The translations under genes and the position numbers were made by a program. The notes beneath the pieces were generated by a model. The model saw nothing but the letters and a program-made list of their open reading frames with translations, had not been told where the DNA came from and did not search any database. Shown here piece by piece: positions 42,426 through 54,400 of a stretch of DNA of 64,000 nucleotides. Each line of letters begins with the position of its first letter. Within the stretch, counting starts at the first letter, position 1. Location: assembly GCA_020740775.1 (NCBI GenBank), contig JAHEWK010000038.1, positions 62,001 to 126,000 of the forward strand, given 5' to 3'. The DNA is from Ilyonectria destructans (Eukaryota; Ascomycota; Sordariomycetes; Hypocreales; Nectriaceae).

Positions 42426-44069
42426 GCTAGCGTCTTAGTAAGAATGTTCTGATAAGCTTCTAGTGGCTTTAGATACACAAGTAACTGAAGAAAGATGAAG
42501 CTGCGAATCACCCTCTTAATGATGTCTCAATGATCAACTGGTTTCCAATGTCCACTGAGCTTAAATCCGTGATAAGTCCTGTGGGGCTACTGAGGGTTTG
42601 ACTAAACCCAAAGCATTGAGATGATCCGGAATCTCCGTGCCGAGGCTCGGTATCCCCACAGAGCCGGGTCGGCTCCACTGCGACCGCGTGAGAACCGGGA
42701 GTGCTACACATTTGTGGTTACTCTTCGGATGCACGGGGAAAACCTTGTGGTCAATTGACGAAATCATTACCCGTTGGCATTGTGGGGCCTAACAATACTG
42801 GCAAAGCTTCCGGTCGATAGACACGAACAAGCCGGGCGAAGAAATGGAAAGAAGAAGACGGAATCCTTGAAACGGTTACGGGGGCGTTTTCGACTCTCCT
42901 CAATTATCGAAACAATGTGTACGATAATACCAATAGACAGTGGTAAGCAGACAACATAGGGAGGCGTCTAGGAGCAAGAGTCAGCGCCTAGACGTCGATA
43001 TGATGCCATTTCTTGCATGATATCGTCAAACATTTCTAAAGAGCGGCGCCGAGGGCGAGGTATTTTGAGACGAATTGCCGGAATCGTCTCATTGCTAGTG
43101 AGGGGTTACGGTCATTAGTTGCAGACACTGTACCCCCAGAACCCTCTCTCTTTATGCTAGGAGAATTAGGGTTCATCTAGTACAACCACTGGTCCTTCGA
43201 TAAACAGCTTCAGCAAGGTTGCGCCGTCGAGTAATGCCTTCAATGCAGCATCAGACCGCTGTGTATGACGATATTGCTTTAGTTTGGCGAACACATGGAA
43301 TAGGCAGAGGCAAATCGATTGGTAATGAATGCAACAGGAAGATACCACAAGACATATACTGATAGAGCACAAAATCTCGCCTCATGTTTCCTACATCTAG
43401 CTGCTTAAGATCATAACATTAAAACATCAACCTCGAAAATCATTGCCACTAGAATATTGTAGACAAGGCCAGTCATGGTTCATCTAGGATCCTAGCCAGT
43501 AACGGTGAAAGATCTGAATAATGACCCTTGTTCTCTGACTTCCTTTTCGAACCTTTCCTCCAAGCGGTCGTAAATCGACTCGGGAGGTCGGCGCCCAACG
43601 CTATGTGTGGTCAGAAGGCTTGGATATATATTGAAACAGATTGAACTTGCTTTTGGCTGTCTCCACGATGCTTGGGATGGTGATTGAAAACGGCTACCAT
43701 GAGTTACGAGCATCCTCACCGTCGCCCAGCAATCTCCCCTTGGGCAGATCGACCGTCTAGACTGTGACGTTTTACAGCTCTGCTGCCTTGAAAGCGTCAC
43801 CTGGCTTGCTTAGATATCTTGCTTCGATACCTGTTTTGTCAAACATGCCCGAGAAAACACGGCTGACATCGTTGCATGCGAGGTCAACATGTCTTGGACT
43901 TGCAAGCAATCTCCAGGGGCAACAGCTTATGTGCATTGCATTGACTAAGCTGAGATCGGGACCGTCAGACCACCGGCCCCGGGACTGACCATCGGACCCC
44001 TCAATGACCTGACGAACCTCACATTGCCCTAATAGACCTCTTGGTCCCGGGCCGGCTCTGACTGCGGCA

Positions 44070-44155
44070 GGGTCTATAAGACTGATCCTTAAGACCTTCA
44101 TTACATAGAAAAACAAGACCTTCTTTCCACATCTGATCCCCATTACTTGATGCAA
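44070..44155 (+). repeat. Diverged repeat, copy A (partner at 45264-45350)
   Basis: Shares GTCTATAAGACTGAYCC, AAGACCYTCATTA and CATMTGATC with the block at 45264-45350, about 70% alike by eye, same orientation, 1.2 kb apart. The TATAAG core could be a duplicated promoter or the end of an unrecognised repeat. Confidence 0.5.
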
Positions 44156-45263
44156 TACTAACCGTCAGCGCAACCGACATCTGAGGCTCTCAGCCCTCAG
44201 GTGTCTCGCTAGATGAGGGCAAAAGCGATCTTGTTGCTGAGACATCTTTGGATCCAGGCATTTTATTTCTGAAGACGTTCCACTTCAAGGCTGGTCTCTT
44301 GAGTAGATAGTCTGGATCTGCTCGGCTGGTCAACTTGACTGTGTGTTTAGAACGATGTTAACGGTGCCAAGAGTCGAAGGACAAAGGTCTCATCTTCTTC
44401 AAGGGAACAACAGGGCCGCAATAGCACAAACATATAGATGCATACAGGCAAGCGCAATATGTATCCAATAGTTGGGGAAAGTCTCCGCCACAATACCTGG
44501 CTCTCACAAAGTCAGGGACATGCTTAGTTTTTGCTCGTTCTTTCTTGAAGGGCGGCTGAATGAGATATGGTGGGACTCTCAGTTCATTGATCAGTATCGC
44601 AACAGCCAGGAGAAATAGTTATTGCAGCTGGATTGCCCTTCTACCTACGTTAGCTGGACAGCCATATTTTTTCCAGGCATCGAAAGCGATATTGCAGTTC
44701 CTTTTGAGAGTCCAACATAATGGCACATACATTGCTTCACCTGCCATCGCCGTTGACATCTTTAGGCACCGGCCGAGATACCTTGCCCTCCCTGTCAGAA
44801 TTTATTATCGGGGCAGTCTCGGTCACTGCTCTCCTCTTATACCGATGGTCTGGTCCTGATTTCTCAAACTTTCCAACGGCGATTTAAGATCCTGGTCTCT
44901 CTAGCTCTCAGCAAAAATCTCTGATTGCTCGTGGGCCGGTTAGCAGAATTTTTGAAGCAAGCTACAATAAAGTTAGTAGCTCGCGGTGTGACTTAACTCT
45001 GCTTTGATAGGAAGTGTCGTTCAAGGGACTATTCCTGAAGAAGCTGAGCCTAGGAACCGTGGCACATATCGCGATATTGGATTTTAACGGTTATTGCGGA
45101 AGTGAAGCTTTCTGTCTTTCATCGTAGGCGTCCATCGCCACTTGCCTCGTCAGAGGCCTCGTCAGCAGTCTAGCTTTTCCTTCAATCAGGTCAATAGCTA
45201 GATAAAGTCAAAGACCCCGGGGCATCCGGGGCCACTCGGCTGTCCGAGGTCATCGTCAGTATC

Positions 45264-45350
45264 TTCGTCTATAAGACTGACCCAAAGACCCTCATTAGAT
45301 AGGAAGAATACCAAGAGCTTCTCACACATATGATCATTTCCATCTGCTAA
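45264..45350 (+). repeat. Diverged repeat, copy B (partner at 44070-44155)
   Basis: Same content as copy A, beginning CGTCTATAAGACTGACCCA. GC-rich, CCGGGG-containing sequence precedes both copies. Confidence 0.5.
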
Positions 45351-46058
45351 CTGCAACAAACCGTGATTGTAACACCACCTAGAGATATCAATGATTTTAA
45401 GACACTAAGAACTTTGACAATAAGGGCTATATTGTTAAGGTAGCTCCATTATCAATCCATTGTTGACGAGACAACCATGACTAAGGCCTCGGAAAGATGT
45501 TTTAGACGAAAATTCCCGGATTCTATCCTGTCGACTAGGCGACCCAGGACGAAGGTATTTTCCGAGTAGTTTCTAGGTCAAATTGAATCAATCGCTGGGT
45601 AAGTAAAGTCCAGGCCAGCCTTATCCATATCTGAAACACATCCAAGCATCATTTGAGGTGACTTGACTGACTGGAGATCTTGTCTAGGAAGTGTGAGCGG
45701 TAGTTGGATGCTATTTCCCCTGAAGTGAAAGTAAATCGCAGCCTAAAGACGAGCTCAACATGAGGTTGCAAGCTGATATGAAGTGGAAGACTGGTAAGAA
45801 GGATCCGTACACGACCCTTTCAATGAGGTGATATCGTGCCTCGTCACGCCGATCTTCATTGGCCGTGACTTTCAGCAAAGAGATGAGTGGAGAGCAGTCA
45901 GCGACGTCTATATTCTGAATCTCTTTAGAGGCCCTGGTGCCGGCTTGAGCATGTCCAGGTTGGTCCGTGCGTTCTTGACAAGGTGTAAAGCCCAGATGGC
46001 CCAATGCACGAGGCCTGTGTCCAATAGGAAGTCCATTCGGAACTCCCCCGCGTTTGCA

Positions 46059-46092
46059 TACCCCGTACCCCGTACCCCGTACCCCGTACCCC
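46059..46092. repeat. Heptanucleotide tandem repeat (TACCCCG)n
   Basis: Four perfect TACCCCG units followed by TACCCC. It is a short microsatellite about 240 bp upstream of the MFS start codon. It is not the common fungal telomere unit TTAGGG/CCCTAA. Confidence 0.95.
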
Positions 46093-46328
46093 ACCGGCTC
46101 GCACTGCCGGTGGGTGCAAGTTCCTAGCTGCCCAGGGCGCCTGCACTTCGGCTGCTCGTCTGCCTATATGAAGCACTAAGTGACCCAGCTCAGGCAGACT
46201 AGGCCACTTCCTTTACTTCACAACTCGTCCTTCCTCCATTGAACCACTAGCCTACAGCACTTGGCGGCAAAGGCACTACTGTCATACCCCTCCGAAGCGG
46301 TTTTGCTGGTAGATGGCCCTTTGACAAC

Positions 46329-48390
46329 ATGGCTTCTGAGGCAATCCCCCCCGAGAAGAGCCCGAACACCATCGAACATTATGAAAACGTGGAACAGGAG
46401 GTGCATCTTGACAGAGTTCCCACAGTCGAGGTGGACACTTATCAGGGTCTCACCTTGACATGCGTCATCGTTTACCTGGTAAGAAGACAGGCCCGCAATC
46501 ATGTGCCAAGTACTGACACCAAACAGGCCATTCTCGCTGTTGGTTTCGCCGAAATGATGGTTATTATATCTTCTGGTTCCGTACGACGCCCGAACAAAAT
46601 TCCTCTTTTTATTCTTGCTGACTTGCATTTGCACAGCTTGCCCGAATCATGGTCGCCGACATTGGTGGCACCGACAAGGTACAATGGATTTCGCAATCTG
46701 TTCCTATCGTCAACCTTGCCCTGGGCGCTCCTGTTGCCCAAGCCGCCGATTATTGGTAAGAGCATGCTTCCCGTACATAGTATAAGTCAAGCCTTGCACG
46801 AGACCACCGGCTACCTGAGACATTTTGTTCTTGCACTCCTGTCCTAAACCACGACGCTGACTGTGTAATCAAAAGGGGCCGAAAATGGTTTCTGGTCATC
46901 TCCTGTGCCTTTGCCGTTGTTGGCAGCATCATCGTCTCGCGTGCCACCAACATCGACATGGCACTGGCGGGCAACGCTCTCGCAAGCATTTCCACATCTG
47001 CGCAGCCGCTTCTTTTCGCTGTCGCATCAGAGATCTTGCCTCGACGCTGGCGTCCTGCTGCTCAGGGTGGTGTCACTGGAATCTTTGCGGTTGCTGCCAT
47101 TATCGGTCTTCTAATGGGCAGTGCCCTCACGAAGAGCAACCCAAGTGGGTGGCGCATCGTTTGGTACTTCAACACGGGCTGCTTCGCGTTTACGACTCTT
47201 ATCCTCCTGTTCCTGTACAATCCACCTCCACGTGCCGAACAGATCAACTTTACGTCGAGAGAAAAGCTCAAGAAACTCGACTGGGTGGGCATTATCATGC
47301 TTCCCGTCGCCGTCACCATCCTTTGCATCGGACTCACCTGGTCCCAAAACCCCTTTTCGTGGAAGAATGCTCACGTCCTCGCTCCATTCGTCGTCGGATT
47401 CGTCCTCGTCATCTGCCTGGCCCTATATGAAGGTTTAATCAAGAAGGACGGTCTGTTCCACCATGGCCTCTTTAAAAATGACCGAAACTTCGCCATCTCC
47501 TGTTTCCTGATCTTCACTGAAGGCATGGCGTTTTTCGTGGCCAACAGCTATGTGCCTCTGGAAGTGTCCGTCGTGTTTGAGAGAGACTCAGTCTTGGTTA
47601 GCCTGAATTTCGCCATCGTCTTCATCGGAGCCATCGTTAGCAGTATCATCGCCTCGATCTATTGCTCCTGGAGCAGACAGTTGAGATGGCCCCTGGTCAT
47701 CTCGTATGTCGGATTTGTGCTCTTCTATGGTAAGAGAACTCACCCATTAGTGTTTCGCCTCTTCTGACTTTCTCACAGCGACGATGATGTCCGTCGGATT
47801 CGGTGACTACACAAACATCTGGGGCTTTAATGTTTTCCTTGGTCTCGGCTTCGGTGGATGCTTGACCTGCATTGTGGTAGCAGCCCAGTTCAGCGCGCCG
47901 CCGGAACTGCTCGCAATTAGCAGCGGTGCCCTTATTACTGCCAGAGCCGGCGGCGCAGCAATCTGCTTTGCAATCGGCAACGCCATATTCAATTCGCAGA
48001 TCGGCAATATCCTTCCCAAGGACATTGCTTCAGCTGTCCTTCCTCTTGGTCTGCCACCCCAATCGCTAGGCCCGTTTATCGAAGCTTTAGCCAATCACAA
48101 CGACCATGCCCTCGCTACGATCGAAGGCGTCACTCCACAAATCATCCAGGCTGGCGTCCATGGTCTACGGCAAGCCTATATCACGTCGCTTCGTCCTCTC
48201 CATGGGTTCGGACTTGCGCTGTCCGTCATTGCTGTCATCGGTAAGTATATGATTGCATATTCTGTCTGCCTGGGTGTAACAAAGGCTAATCGCTGTTTGA
48301 ACAGCTTCCGTCTTCATCATTGATCCAAAGAGAGATTTCACCATGGCAGTTGATGCACCACTCGACGCGCCGAAGGAGCCACAGGAGTAG
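46329..48390 (+). CDS. MFS efflux transporter, TRI12-like, six exons
   Basis: Exons 46329-46478, 46527-46580, 46637-46755, 46876-47729, 47779-48240, 48305-48390 give 574 aa. The order of features fits the fungal TRI12/DHA drug:H+ antiporter group with about 14 transmembrane segments: cytosolic acidic N-terminus; helix 1 with AILAVGFAEMMVIISSGS; GTDKVQWISQSVPIVNLALGAPV; the loop 2-3 motif YWGRKWFLVISC; SISTSAQPLLFAVASEILPRRWRP (split: 'STSAQPLLFAVASEI','PRRWRPAAQGG'); then repeated hydrophobic spans and a short C-terminal tail DPKRDFTMAVDAP. All introns are GT-AG and phase-consistent. It probably exports a small molecule at the plasma membrane, either the product or an intermediate of neighbouring oxygenases or an external toxicant. 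Confidence 0.87.
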
Positions 48391-49011
48391 CGAGAAGCTG
48401 TTTAGGAGCTAGTCAATGCGCATAGGAAAACTGGCGCCGCTTGAGCGGGAGCACTCCCCTCACTCACAATTCCAAGTCTTCTAGAATTGCATGGTGCTTG
48501 TCTTAAAATCAAGTGCGAAAGCTTTTATAACATATTGCCGGTTACCTCCATTGCAATAGGTAGTAATTACTTATATCCTCGACTTGCACTGTCGTCTCTC
48601 TCCATTTGTAAAATTAATTGTGAAGGGCCCGGCTTGCGGCTTCTGATATATCAGCAAGGAGCGATGAGAACGTCAGTACAGTCCTCAGCCGGCCCTCTCT
48701 ACGGACAACGCCCGCGAAGCAATGGTGGTGCTGACGGGCGTCGCGACGTAAGCAGCCATGGCAAACGTGAAATTATGCACAATATCTTAGTTCTATCCTG
48801 CAGGTTAAACAGCTTCATGGAATCCTATTAGCAAGCTATTCGGCCTTGCCTTAGTGTGGTCGGCTTCGCATTTCGGTTGCCCGGGGATGACAAGGCTCCC
48901 CGGAGATATCCAACAGGGATTCGGCTACAACATCGTGGCCGGTTCTTAGACACCAATACTGACAATCAAGGATAGCGGCAATACATACCGTACACTCGTT
49001 GTTTTAAAAGC
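48391..49011. other. Convergent 3' intergenic region (MFS / P450)
   Basis: Tail-to-tail spacer between the MFS gene and the minus-strand P450. No gene is seen; it would hold both 3' UTRs. A CCCGGGGATGACAAGGCTCCCCGG inverted segment (arms CCGGGGA 48881-48887 and TCCCCGG 48897-48903 approximately) could form a hairpin. Confidence 0.5.
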
Positions 49012-50994
49012 TTAAGCTGACGATGCAAGAATACCGTCTCTGCCAACCTTCCGGTCTCCAAGCCAAAAGCCTTCAGCTTCTGCCGCCTTCCATTCCCTTA
49101 CAAGTGTTTCCTCAACCTGTGAGTTGCGCGGAATAAAACGACACTTGTATGGCTTTGGCATAGTTACTGCCCCTAGTACAAACGCATCATCGGACAGGTC
49201 AACTGGTAGGTTGACACCATTGTCATCCACAGGAGGGAGGATCTTGAACGCCCAGAGAATCCTTGCGAACACGATATGCAAGCTGTTCTCAGCTACATGC
49301 ATCCCGGAACATATTCTTCTTCCGGTTCCATAGGTCCAGTGATCTCTCTTGTAAGGATCGGAGATTCCGACGTAGTCTCCTGCCTTGAGAGGATGCCCCA
49401 GAAAGCGTTCCGGTTGGAAGCTTTCGGGCTCCGGATACACTTCTGAATCCATATGAATACCGTTTTGATGTAGTATCAGAGCAGTCCCTTTCGGGATAAT
49501 ATAGCCCTTGTACTCAATGTCCTTATCGGCGCCATGGGGCCCGCCCACGGTTGTGGCCGGTCGAATTCGAAGGGCTTCCTTGACAATCGCCCGAACGTAG
49601 GGAAGCTGATCAGTGAACGTAGGGGACCTGCTGCTGCCTACTACCCGTTCTATTTCTTCGTGGGCTTTGGCTATCACATCAGGATAAGCACTGAGGTAGA
49701 GAAGGCCATTGTTGACGGTAGCTGCTGTTGTGTCTGATCCAGCTTCAATCATCGCTAGTGGGAGTTAGCGCAATATCAAATGCAGTGGATTGTCGAAGAT
49801 TGTATTGCTTACTCCCACAAACGTAAGCAGCCTGCAACTCGGATATGCCCTTTTGGTGGTATCCGGCTTCGACAAACTGCCGGCCGAAGCAATCTGGGGC
49901 ATCCCCTCGGTCAATCTTGTCTTTCATCTGGTTCCAGTATAAGAGCCAGGTTTTGTTCTGCCGCTCCTCGAGCTGTTGGAGCTCTTTCTGCCACCAGTGC
50001 ATCCACTTGGGTAAGTTGAGTAGCCAAGGGAAAACGTCAATGGCGCAGTAGACTAAGTGAAACCGTCACATTAGCTCGAGGTCCATTCTCGCGTGAGATT
50101 TCGTCAGGGTATTCGCCGTACCAGGGTTTGCAACTCTTCCAAAATCGTCCATGACCTCGAATATCTGGGCGATGGCATTCGATTCCTGAACATGGTTTAA
50201 GGGGTTAGCCATAAATTTCTGTGAAAGGAAACGAAACTGATCGAATTGCGGTTGACTGAGATGATGGGTGGCCTTACCCAAGTTGACGCCCTTATCCCAT
50301 AAACCATCGTCAGGACGACTGATGCTGAATAGCGTCGAACGTGTGTAGCGAATGACATCTCTCTTTCGTCCTTGCCTTTCTTCCCCTGGTCCGTATTCTT
50401 TGTGCTTTTGTAAATATCCCATAACAGCTGCTTGCTCTCGAACTCTTGAGCGGGCTGCAGCAAGCTGGCGGCTTTCTGTGTCAATAAGGGATGAATGATT
50501 GACCGTAGGGTCCGCCACTTGCTGCCGTATGGCATAAGCACCATCCTCCTGTCCCCGGACACGATTCTGGCCGATAAAAAGCTGGGCCTGGTGGACGTGA
50601 CCGCAGATTGTTTCTCTAATAGATCTTTGACGACTTGTGGGCTATTCAAAAACACCCAGCGCTGGGCGGGACCGAACTGCACCTCGTATAACTCGCCATA
50701 CTCGCGCGCCCATTTCTTGAAGATGGTGGGCGACTTTATCTGCAGGAGATTTCCCACGAGGGGAAGCTTAGGAGGACCTGGTATTGGCTTGCCTTTGTGT
50801 GAGGAACCAGTGTACCCGAAGAGGAGAACGACAAGGCCAACAATGACAGGCAATAAAAGAACGCGATACTCGCCCAAGATGCTCACGCCGCGGGCGGTAG
50901 CATCAGTTGAGTTGTTAGGGGAGAGTGCTTGCAACAGAGTAAGGAGCTTTTCCATGGTGTGTGATACAAGAGACAATAGCCCTGCTCCCGACAT
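49012..50994 (-). CDS. Cytochrome P450 monooxygenase, four exons
   Basis: Exons 50994-50278, 50218-50122, 50052-49813, 49754-49012 give 598 aa from the first ATG; ATG 50955 (MEKLLTLLQ) is an alternative giving 585 aa. The N-terminus has a hydrophobic anchor VLLLPVIVGLVVLLFGY followed by the proline hinge PIPGPPKLPLVGNLL, so it is an ER-membrane class II P450. Further motifs: helix C WRTLRSIIHPLL, I-helix EAGSDTTAATV, K-helix ExxR in KEALRIRP, PERF in SFQPERFLG, and the heme loop YGTGRRICSGMHVAE with its Cys ligand. Splice junctions restore YGIRASTW to KFMANP and NPG to VYCAIDVFPWLLNLP. Length is slightly above the usual 500-540 aa. Substrate unknown. Confidence 0.88.
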
Positions 50995-51803
50995 GACTAG
51001 ATTAGAGCTAGAAGCTTCCTCGTGCCGCGAGAGTCATATATCATCACCCTTAGATTCGAGGGCTCAAGTGTGAAGGCTAAGTGCCGCGTGGGGCCGACTT
51101 GGGATAGGTTAACCCCGCGATATTTGAATCGGGACCGAGACGGGAAAGAGATTTCGTGCTTGTCGGGGATCTGCTTGGCTTTCCCCGCCTACTCCATCAT
51201 CTGTACTCTCTGCATACTACCGGTAGGTACGGTAGTTATCGATATCTGCCGACAGATGGCAGAAGATGTGCTTATGGACAGCTGGGAGCATCAATAACGG
51301 CCCTTTGCGTCTCTTACATCGTGGCATATTGCAACAAGGAGAACTTTGGCTACAGGAACACATATCGATCCATGTCTTCCCTCTCCTTTCCGAAGACTTG
51401 ATTCCGTTGGTTTTATCACCACCTTACGTCATATCTCGCTTCGAACCGGAACAACCCTGGGAAATGCTCCTCGTTGCCCCAACCAGAGCCGAATAAGATG
51501 TCTGAGCGGGGTAGTCAAGTGCCGAGAATGACAATTAAACTTCTCACCCGACTAGGAGGGACAATCCCTCGGGTGCCCTCAATATAGTTTTCTCCACACG
51601 TCCCCGTGGAGCCGCTCCACCATCCCGAACTGCCCGGAATCGACTTTGGTTGTCATAGAGCGTGCGCTCCCGTGTGGTTCATCCGATATGTATGGGAAGT
51701 ACTGAAACTTATGTCAATTAATGAAGATCGCTGTCGCCTCGATACAATCAGCCATCACGCCAACTCCCTTCCTTTGAAGAGTATTGTTTAGAGAGCAATT
51801 GCC
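50995..51803. promoter_or_regulatory. Bidirectional promoter between P450 and BBE-like oxidase with palindromes
   Basis: Head-to-head spacer of about 0.8 kb. Three perfect inverted repeats lie within 75 bp on the BBE side: GAGGGA-CAA-TCCCTC (51557-51571); a longer CACCCGA (51546-51552) / TCGGGTG (51570-51576) pair around it; and GTGGAG-CCG-CTCCAC (51606-51620). Such symmetric sites are typical targets of dimeric Zn2Cys6 regulators, but no regulator gene is in the window. No coding sequence is supported here. Confidence 0.5.
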
Positions 51804-53901
51804 ATGGCCGAGGAACTGAGAAAGGCTGGGTTTTCTGGCCGCATTCTGGACAGCAGCTCAGCGGATTTTGCCGCTGCATCTCGCCGCTTCTCTGCCATTT
51901 CTGAAGCTAGAGCTAGATACATTTCATTCCCAAAGACCCCAGAAGACGTTTCCACCGCCATAGTCTACGCCAGCAAGTATGTATCGCCCTGCAATCTTCC
52001 ACCATGAATTGACTGACCAGCACTCCGCCTAAGAGCCAAGCTGGAGATCGCGGTCAAGTGCGGAGGACACCACGCTTCTGGCGCCAACAGCGTAGAAGAT
52101 GGTCTCATCATCGATCTCAGCGAGCTGAGAGGCGTGGCACTCAACAAAGAGCGGACTGAAGTTACCATTGGCGGTGGATGTCTCTGGGAAGATGTCTATA
52201 CCTTCTTGCGAAACGATGGCTTGGCTTGTATCGGGGGAGGAGTGCACAATGTTGGCGTTGGTGGCCATATCACAGGAGGTATGGGGACAGCACAGAAACA
52301 AACGATCCATCAAACCTTCCCTAATAAGATCTTGCTAACTCTTTGCTCAATTAGGTGGCTACGGTCCATTAACTCAGAAATATGGCATGGGTCAGTTCTC
52401 TCCACACCATTTGAGCCGGTCACCAGCTGACTAAGTTGCGCACCAGCATGCGACAATGTCATCTCTGCCACTGTAGTTCTCGCCGATGGTAGGATTTTGC
52501 GTGCCAGTGACACCGAGAACTCGGATCTGTTGTGGGGCATCAAAGGTGAGTTGCAATCTGTTTCCCAATGAAGGAGTTCTCTAGTTCTCACGCTGGCAAT
52601 GTATTCTAGGGGGCTCCTCGAACTTTGGAGTGGTGGTGAAGCTAGTGTTGAAGACTGTCCCCGACCCTGTATGTCTCGCAACAAAACAAACCCTCGTGGC
52701 GGATACGTGGAAGAAGACGACTTGACACGATCCTATGCAAGTTCAACAACTAACACCGAGTATAACAACAGGGACCGTGGGTATTTCGCTCAATTGCTCT
52801 GTCTCCTTCAGACCTGCCCACTATCATTCCAAGATTCGTGGTGAGTGTAATACGACTCAGTCGCCAGTAAACCAATTCTCACAGTGTCCCAGGAACATTG
52901 CAATAACAACGAGAAGAAAAGCGAAGAAGTCGTCTTGGCTTTCCTGAATTTCGTCCGCGGCCCGCATAATGAGGTTGGTGCCCCATCACAACATTTCCGC
53001 CCTAGCGGGCAACCTTGCGACACTTGACTCTGACCCATTTCCATTTGTATAGCCTCTTACACTATTAAATTTTACCTTGTGTGGGTCAGTCGACAAGTTC
53101 TCAGGGCTGTTCAAGTATTTCTTAGAAGGCTTGAACCCCTTGGGAGATACTACCACAAACTACCCATCTCTAGTTGAACTCAGCCACGCCCTGGATGAGT
53201 TGCTGCTTGCTGGCCCAGATAGAATAGCGACCGCGGGTCTCCCTATCGTGAAAATTTCTTCAAAGCTCATTGAGGGACTTTGGCAGCGTTGGTTGGACTA
53301 CACAAATTCCAACCCTGACGCCGTCAATACCAAGATTGTGTTTGAGCTTCACAAGACCACAAGGCATCGCCCGGTAAGTCGGATCTGCATCAACTTCCCA
53401 AGTGTCTATTATTCCAGGAGCCTCGTCTACTCCTCTTGCCCTCTTTCTGACGTTTTGTCTTTTCACTACAGGAAGCCAGCTGTTTACGTGTCACTGAGCC
53501 GGTCCACAACATGCTCCTCATTAGTGCAGAGTAAGCAGTTTCAGTTGAGAGAAATGAGACAGGCAGAGGCTGATGAACCACGTCAGGCACAACGAAGCAA
53601 AGAATGACGCCGTCGCCCTCGATTGGGTACACGAGACAGCCCAACTGGTCCGGCAACGCCAGGTCGAGGACTGGGGAAAAGATCTGGGAGTTTGGGCAAA
53701 CGCTTGCATGCTGAACGAAACTTCCGAGGACTGCTGGGGACCAAACTACCCCCGCCTCCAAAATCTCAAGGTGAGATCAGTCTTCCGCTTAAGAGAAAGG
53801 ATGAAAACCAACAGGCCATGCCCGACATGTAGGCCAACTATGACCCAACGTGCGTCTTCAACCGGTTTTTCCCTATCGAACCTCGTCGCTCCCGCATCTA
53901 G
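51804..53901 (+). CDS. BBE-like FAD-linked oxidase (FAD_binding_4), eleven exons
   Basis: Exons 51804-51976, 52034-52278, 52355-52390, 52447-52545, 52610-52668, 52772-52840, 52893-52973, 53053-53373, 53472-53530, 53587-53770, 53833-53901 give 464 aa. The PCMH/FAD_binding_4 domain is recognised from [29 protein letters not shown] (the His is the usual covalent FAD site), [57 protein letters not shown] and [13 protein letters not shown]. The C-terminus carries a BBE-type end, [16 protein letters not shown]. There is no signal peptide, unlike many secreted family members. Most junctions are fixed by phase and motif continuity; the 52840/52893 junction is the least certain. The enzyme likely oxidises an alcohol or amine or forms a ring, with O2 as acceptor. 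Confidence 0.82.
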
Positions 53902-54360
53902 GGACAATACAATTTCGGACCACGGTACCAGCCTAGCTAAGCTAAACCCTAGATGATCCATTCCCAGGCATCGTGTGAATATGAGCGCGTTATTCGGGAC
54001 AGCTAGACGAAGGGACGTAAAGCTATCAGATTCTCAGATCTCCATCCAGCCTGAGTGCTGTGAAATTAAAATGACCAGGTATTGAGGGTCAATTGGGAAT
54101 TCGCTCGAGTCTAGAAGGCAAATACGCCATATTTTATCAGCGTTCATGAAAACGGTAGCATTCATTGAGTAATTTGTTCCAGTCCGGCCCTTTGCAAGAT
54201 TTGCCGTAGGAGAGAAGTTCCGGTGAAGAAAGCTGTCAAATATTAGGGTGAAAAATTGTATGTGTTCTGCCTCCTCCCCCCATCTCTTGAGGTTTCAGAG
54301 CAAGCTTTATATACCCTTTCTCTTCTATATAGAATCAGCTAGAAGCTGATTGCTAAGCCT
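53902..54360. other. Intergenic spacer
   Basis: No gene or repeat of note. It contains the 3' UTR of the BBE-like gene and ends at the 10-mer repeat that marks the LINE junction. Confidence 0.5.
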
Positions 54361-54400
54361 CGTGGCAATAGGTGGCAATAGGTGGCAATAGGTGGCAACT
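54361..54400. repeat. 10-bp tandem repeat (GGTGGCAATA) at LINE 5' junction
   Basis: Four units of GGTGGCAATA with minor changes at both ends, immediately before the truncated LINE coding sequence. Possibly created during target-primed insertion. Confidence 0.85.

Larger units (their letters stand above)
42426..46328. other. 3.9-kb gene-poor spacer
   Basis: No gene is supported on either strand; the frames present are short, lack domains and overlap. Items seen: a diverged repeated block at about 44070-44155 and 45264-45350 (listed separately), a doubled CCTCGTCAG at about 45147-45164, the GTACCCC microsatellite at 46059-46092, and the promoter of the MFS gene on the right. A minus-strand tail at 43166-43330 ending ALLDGATLLKLFIEGPVVVLDEP (split: 'ALLDGATLLKLF','GPVVVLDEP') looks somewhat protein-like but could not be linked to a family. 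Confidence 0.5.

Noticed and set aside
43492..44155. Minus-strand frames of 102 and 127 codons in the gene-poor spacer
   Set aside because: No recognisable motif, no splice-linked extension, and overlapping repeat-like sequence.
46059..46092. Telomere repeat
   Set aside because: The unit TACCCCG is not the usual fungal TTAGGG/CCCTAA and only four units are present in an internal position.
50281..50518. Alternative frame 50066-50518 as the true P450 coding frame upstream of the first intron
   Set aside because: The other frame carries ATHVRRYSASVVLTMVYGIR, the expected P450 sequence, and splices in phase to KFMANP.
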